64,000 nt of DNA from Amanita rubescens (taxonomy: Eukaryota > Basidiomycota > Agaricomycetes > Agaricales > Amanitaceae). Position 1 is the first letter of the stretch. Each line of letters begins with the position of its first letter. Below are positions 59,576 to 64,000 of this stretch, in pieces. The DNA is taken from positions 1 to 64,000 of the forward strand of contig WION01000286.1 in the NCBI GenBank assembly GCA_015039365.1, written 5' to 3'. The notes beneath the pieces are model-generated. The model did no database searches, had not been told where the DNA came from, and saw only the letters and a list, made by a program, of their open reading frames with translations. The position numbers were made by a program, and so were the translations under genes.

Positions 59576-60203
59576 TTACCGAGTCTCTGATTGGATACTA
59601 ACTACGCGCTGTCCGTCCGTCGCGATCGCTTCTCCATAAATTGATACGCCATTGATACAGCGCCCGCCAACAAGATGGAATAATCATGCTTACCAGCGCC
59701 TGTCGACCATCATGAAACTTTGTTGCTCGTGCGCCGAACCGGTCACTCGGATCAGGGAAAATGATTATGAATTGCGTGCCATTTGCGTTTCCAGCTTATC
59801 GATGCCGACCTCCCCGAGATGATGCTATTATTTCCGAGAGGACGGGCCTCCAGACAGTCCAATCATCAGTACGTACTCCGTAAGATCTCGGGAGAATTTG
59901 AGTTATTCAACAAGATGTTCGATTCACTCCCAGCTATCGGATTCATCTAGACAAAGCTATACGTCCGTATGGCTTATCGAAGAGTTTCCTTCTAAACTCG
60001 TGCCATCACTACTGTGCCACCAGAACGTGAAATTTTGTTTCCTCCGTTTTGGATCGCGGGTTGGGTCATCGGCGTCTGCCGACCCGCGCCAGATAGTCAC
60101 GAACGTGACGGACATGAGCGTTGAATTGAAAATATTCGTCATGGCGCGTACGGTTATAAAGACATGCTAGAAAAAAAGAAAAAAAGGTGGCGTATCATCC
60201 GTC
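59576..60203. other. intergenic, 5' flank of the lactone oxidase gene
   Basis: No gene; a short plus frame at 59898-60170 and its antisense are not credible. It contains the TATA box listed separately and an A-rich stretch just before the ATG. Confidence 0.5.
60155..60160 (+). promoter_or_regulatory. TATA box of the lactone oxidase gene
   Basis: TATAAA 44-49 nt before the ATG at 60204. Confidence 0.45.
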
Positions 60204-61863
60204 ATGTCCCCTCACCTCACTGTCCACCCCAGCGAGATTCCGCTCCAGAATCTTCACGAACTTCTCAAACCTATATCCGTATCTCCCTCCTCTCCACGGG
60301 CGCGGTTCTGTAACTTTTCTGAGACATTTCATTGTGCACCCTTCACCGTATTCGAACCGGAGACAGAATATCAATGCGAGCTTATACTTGACCTTGCACG
60401 ACGGGAGGGAAAGAAGGTCAGAGCGGTCGGTGCTGGCTACAGCCCAAGCGACGTTACATGTACCAAGGGGTTCATGCTACGAACGGAGAAGTTAAACCAA
60501 ATAATCGAAGTACGTCATAACCATATGCGTCAACGGAGATATTGATCTGTGCCTTTTCAGATCAGTTCCGAAAAAAGATACGTCATTGCACAAGGTGGAA
60601 TAACCCTGTACAAGCTTCACGAGGAACTGGCAAAGTACGGATTAGCAATGACGTGCCTGGGCTCGGTGTCAGATCCCACCCTCGGGGGTGTAATAGCGAC
60701 CGCCTCGCATGGTTCCGGTGTCAACTTCGGCATCATATCAACGCAGGTTATGGCTGTGACGCTCATGTTGGCCGACGGCTCTCGCATTACCTGTTCAAGG
60801 ACCAAGCATTGTGATCTTTTTTTAGCAACTCTTTGCGGTCTTGGAGCGACTGGGATCATACTCTCCGTCCAGATGGAGGTGGAACCTGCCTTTCGTCTAA
60901 AGGACATTCAGGAGTCTCTTCCTTTCGACTATCTGATAGAAGGCCTAGACTCCTTGTCCACTTCAGCAGAACATATACGGTATACCTGGTATCCTGTTAC
61001 AAATACCGTCCGTTGTAGCTTTGCTGATCGAACTCAAGAAGTGAGCCCCTATTACCTCCATCCAATTCAACGGATGCTCATCACACGCAACTTGATTTTG
61101 CAGCCAAAAATCTCCACAGGCAACTGGTGGCTTGCGCTTATTGAAAAGCAAATAGCACATTTTCTTCTTTTCATGGGACGTTCCTGTCCACCTTTGAACG
61201 CGCTGGCAGCCAGGTGGACCTGCTGGATGTACAAAGATCAAACTGTCAACATAGATGACGGATATCGTATATTTAATATTGACTGCAAGGTAATGTTGCC
61301 GAACCTTGTCAAATCTTTCAGTCATTAATCATCCCTGCACAGAATTCTCAATTCACAACTGAATGGTCTATCCCGTATCATAATGCAAAGGCATGTCTCC
61401 GCGAAATAGATCAGTGGTTGAAGCAGGAGCGCGCCGATCCGCTAGGTTTAAGACCTCATTGCCCCATAGAGATTCGGTTCACGAGCGCAGACGACATTTG
61501 GCTGAGCCCCAGTCATGGTCAGCTTAGTTGCTGGATTGGTTTAATACAGTGCAGGTGCGCTTGGCAGACGAAATCACTTCGTCATTTCTGATGCCGCGAG
61601 TCAGGCCTTATGGGTATAACGTGCCATATCGCCAGTACTTTAAACGTTTCGAGGACATAATGTCACGCCATCAAGGGAGGCCTCATTGGGCCAAAGCCCA
61701 CCGCCTGCAACCAGACGATTTACGAAGACTCTACCCCCATTTCGACGATTTCATCCAGGTTGTTCGTGAAGTGGATCCTCAAGGTGTATTCCACAATGAA
61801 TATATTGAAAGACATCTCTTCGGAAAACCTATCAGTGGGAGAGTTTTCAAGCTACGACAATGA
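60204..61863 (+). CDS. ALO1: D-arabinono-1,4-lactone oxidase, 501 aa
   Basis: Final step of D-erythroascorbate synthesis in fungi; a mitochondrial-membrane FAD enzyme of the vanillyl-alcohol-oxidase/GULO family. Exons 60204-60509, 60561-61289, 61343-61554 and 61605-61863 give 501 aa. FAD domain: VRAVGAGYSPSDVTCTKGFML, VIAQGGITLYKLHEEL, LGSVSDPTLGGVIATASHGSG and GLGATGIILSVQMEVEP. ALO domain: RYTWYPVTNTVRC, EWSIPYHNAKACLREID, PIEIRFTSADDIWLSPS, RPYGYNVPYRQYFKRFEDI, GRPHWAKAH (the conserved HWAKAH motif) and DPQGVFHNEYIERHLFG. The residue at position 79 in the GxGxSPSD motif is Tyr (TAC at 60438-60440), where covalently flavinylated relatives have His. Confidence 0.93.
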
Positions 61864-61934
61864 TCTCCTATGACCCCACTTGTATTGTACAGTTTCCATA
61901 TACTTTCATATATTAAGCTCACTTAGCCAGTTAC

Positions 61935-62810
61935 CTACAACCCTAATTGTTGCCTTATAGATTCACGCACAATCCTTTCGTATTCCTTCTTATTTTCTCG
62001 ATATAATTTGCAGCAGTCAATGTTTGCACCGCTCTCCAAATTAGGTTCTATATTGTGTCGTATTATAAGATCGTAGTATTCAATAGACCATCACGCTCAC
62101 CTGCAAGCATGGAGATAACGCTCAAGATGACTTTCTCAACGCTCTGCACAGGGCTCCACCGTTCTGATGCTAACTCGTACATGGTCGGGTCATCTCCCGG
62201 TGTGTGTAAAATCGATATGCAAACGTTCCCATCAGGGTACACTGGCAGTGATATTCTTAGTAAACAGATCGCCACAGGAGGCTAGTAACGGAACTAACCA
62301 TTGGGATGGAATAAGGGAGGTTCAAACTTCATCTTGAAAGGAGATAAGGGATAGTCCGACGGCTGATGAGTTGGATGGCGTTACAAGCTATATTATTGTG
62401 GGTGTGTCAATTACTTACGAACGTCAACTTGGCAGCAAATACGCCGCCTTCCTGGGACCGAATAATGTAATTCAACAATGCGTCACATCATTCCCATGAC
62501 CTTAATGAGAGGGCGTACGAATGGTGTGTCTTTCGGGCCACATATGAGCGCTTCCCAGGTGAAAAAATCGGATTCAGAGATGGGACCTTTGACAAGGGGC
62601 GTGGACAGGTTCAGGCATCTGAACAAGACAAAGGATGGGAAGATTACCGGCCGTAAACATCCCGTCAGGTGCACCTGTCATTGAAAAAATGAGATGGATG
62701 AGTACGGTTCCAGACCGGTAGCGAAGCCGGATACCTCCCGAAGTCAGCTGTTTGTATTCCGTCATTAGACGTCGAAGAGCAGTCGAATTTCCAGACCCTT
62801 TGGAGTTCAT
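61935..62810 (-). CDS. UBC7: ubiquitin-conjugating enzyme E2, Ubc7/UBE2G2 type
   Basis: E2 of the ER-associated degradation pathway. Spliced order: [101 protein letters not shown] (active-site Cys in NVCISIL), [40 protein letters not shown] and the C-terminal helix ending RQQLGL. The acidic insertion after the active site ([19 protein letters not shown]) marks the Ubc7/Cdc34 group. One change, LSPFKM instead of LSPPKM, is seen in the usually invariant segment. At least six introns of about 45-70 nt. The stop is 72 bp from that of ALO1 (convergent). Confidence 0.93.
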
Positions 62811-63311
62811 CTGAGATGGTATTAACGTGTATTTCTCGAGGACAGAGGCAGGATTAAGATGTGGAACGGAGCCACGCGGCGTTTATGGACTAGTGCAATC
62901 AGTGGTAATCAGTCGTCAAATCTCCACGTTCATCACGGCGGTCTGGAGATCGGACCCTTGTCACTCTCCATAAGTGGCACAATGCAACCCGAGGAATGCT
63001 CGGTAAGCTCGTTTTTCTGCCTGAGATCCACTACACGCGCAGTTATGAGTTTCTGTCAACGCACGCTCAGATGACCTTTGCTCCGGTACGGACTTGCGGT
63101 AGCCTCGTTATCCGATTATCGTACCCCGCGTTCGTGCGACAGCTTGTGTGAATGCATTCATGACATCTTGCCTGCTGACCTCTTACTGTACACGCTATAA
63201 TTACAAGCTGTACCTAATGTGCTTTTATGTATTGTACATCATGAAAGCGCGCACTAGCCCTTCCGCGAACAAGAGAATGTTTGGGATCACACCTTCACAT
63301 CCTAAAATAAT
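62811..63311. other. intergenic between UBC7 start and RPC2 stop
   Basis: UBC7 promoter on the left and the RPC2 3' end on the right; short plus frame at 62859-63074 is not supported. Confidence 0.5.
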
Positions 63312-64000
63312 TTAAGCATCATCAAGAACAAGGCGAGGTACAACATTCATTGCCATCAGCTAAGTACCGGCAAAATGATGTCAATAGTTGAAGAGATCTA
63401 GATGAACAACGTTACCTCTTGAAACAGAAGTTTCGCCGCATAAGGAATCGTCAACTGTGCCACGTTCTTGGAGCTCTTGCAATAGGTACACCAGCCGTTG
63501 TACCCCATAAGGCCGCACTCCTGACAGGCATTCACTTCGAATTTATCGGAAGATATCATGAGCCGTTCAAGAAGTAGTTGTGTTGCACCGTAACCAATTA
63601 AGCAGTCTCGTTCCATCTCACCTAAACGGAGACCTCCTTCACGGGATCTTCCTTCCGTAGGTTGCCGCGTCAGTGTGGCGCGCGGCCCTCTGGGAGTGGG
63701 TCAATATCGTCGAGCCTGGCGCAATCCTATTAATTGCTCACCTTGCCCTGGCATGCATCTTATCCAACACCATGTGCTCTGGATCGGATTGATAAAATAC
63801 TTTACTAATAGACGAGACGTGCCCTTACTTAGTTTCTTCATATAGGGGTTAAAATATGTGTTTATTGCGAGGCGATAACTCACTTGATAGTAAATGGGTC
63901 CAAAATACACATAGGCCTCCAGCGGCTCGCCCGTAATGCCGCTCGTCAACATATCTTTCCCAGCATAGCTGAAACCGTGTTCAATCAAGATTCGACTCAT
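63312..64000 (-). CDS. RPC2: RNA polymerase III second-largest subunit (C-terminal part, cut by window end)
   Basis: Catalytic-core beta-like subunit of RNA polymerase III (RET1/RPC128). Exons in transcript order: >64000-63884, 63835-63829 (7 nt), 63778-63742, 63689-63416 and 63359-63312. They read [115 protein letters not shown], then [19 protein letters not shown] and [10 protein letters not shown]. The zinc-binding Cys-x-x-Cys pairs (CQEC, CTYC) near the C-terminus are intact. KLKHMV and the [16 protein letters not shown] finger fit Pol III rather than Pol II. The 5' part lies beyond the window. Confidence 0.93.

Noticed and set aside
63690..63741. Reading RPC2 as Pol II RPB2
   Set aside because: The C-terminal finger [16 protein letters not shown] and the KLKHMV segment match the Pol III subunit rather than Pol II.

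Overview
The window looks like nuclear DNA of a mushroom-forming basidiomycete (Agaricomycete). Genes lie close together on both strands. Most are cut by many introns of about 45-60 nt with GT..AG ends, and conserved proteins appear only once these introns are removed. The gene set fits: an Hsp70 of the fungal HSPA12-like class, a polyporopepsin-like aspartic protease, a chitin synthase export chaperone, D-arabinono-lactone oxidase and a NACHT-ankyrin NLR-like protein. All splicing below was done by eye from reading frame and splice-site continuity; no database search was run.

Layout. 0.4-12 kb: a small unknown gene, histone H2A.Z diverging from an F-box-like gene, a Kin4-type kinase ending in a KA1 domain, a separate short gene that is only a second KA1 domain, a protein with a retrovirus/retrotransposon-type H2C2 integrase zinc finger, and a small serine-rich secreted protein. 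12-24.6 kb: housekeeping block of NUP192 (nuclear pore), SFT2 (Golgi traffic) and cytosolic leucyl-tRNA synthetase. 24.7-41.7 kb: a more variable stretch bounded by two inverted paralogues of an unknown secreted protein. It contains an AT-rich island with the NLR, whose ankyrin repeats are almost identical 99-bp units, and next to it a chitin synthase export chaperone gene broken by several small indels. Conserved genes then resume: a SWIB/SMARCD subunit of SWI/SNF-RSC, TAH18 (diflavin reductase) and LCL3 (nuclease).

41.9-64 kb: aspartic protease, YTM1 and NOC2 (60S ribosome assembly), DPH3 (diphthamide), a chromodomain protein with a helical domain resembling the '5-hmdU DNA kinase helical domain' of fungi, a METTL14-like MT-A70 protein diverging from it, a CBP6/UQCC2-like mitochondrial factor, a lipid-anchor-type Hsp70, D-arabinono-1,4-lactone oxidase, UBC7, and the 3' end of the RNA polymerase III second-largest subunit.

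Most genes are independent eukaryotic units rather than an operon. Shared functions are translation and ribosome biogenesis (LeuRS, YTM1, NOC2, DPH3, Pol III) and chromatin or nucleic-acid modification (H2A.Z, SWIB protein, chromodomain protein, METTL14-like). The most unusual items are the NLR repeat array and its AT-rich island, the stand-alone KA1 gene, the chromodomain/base-modification-like protein, the decayed chaperone locus, the lactone oxidase with Tyr at the usual flavin-linking His, and several micro-exons of 7-27 nt, three of which carry core catalytic or cofactor motifs.
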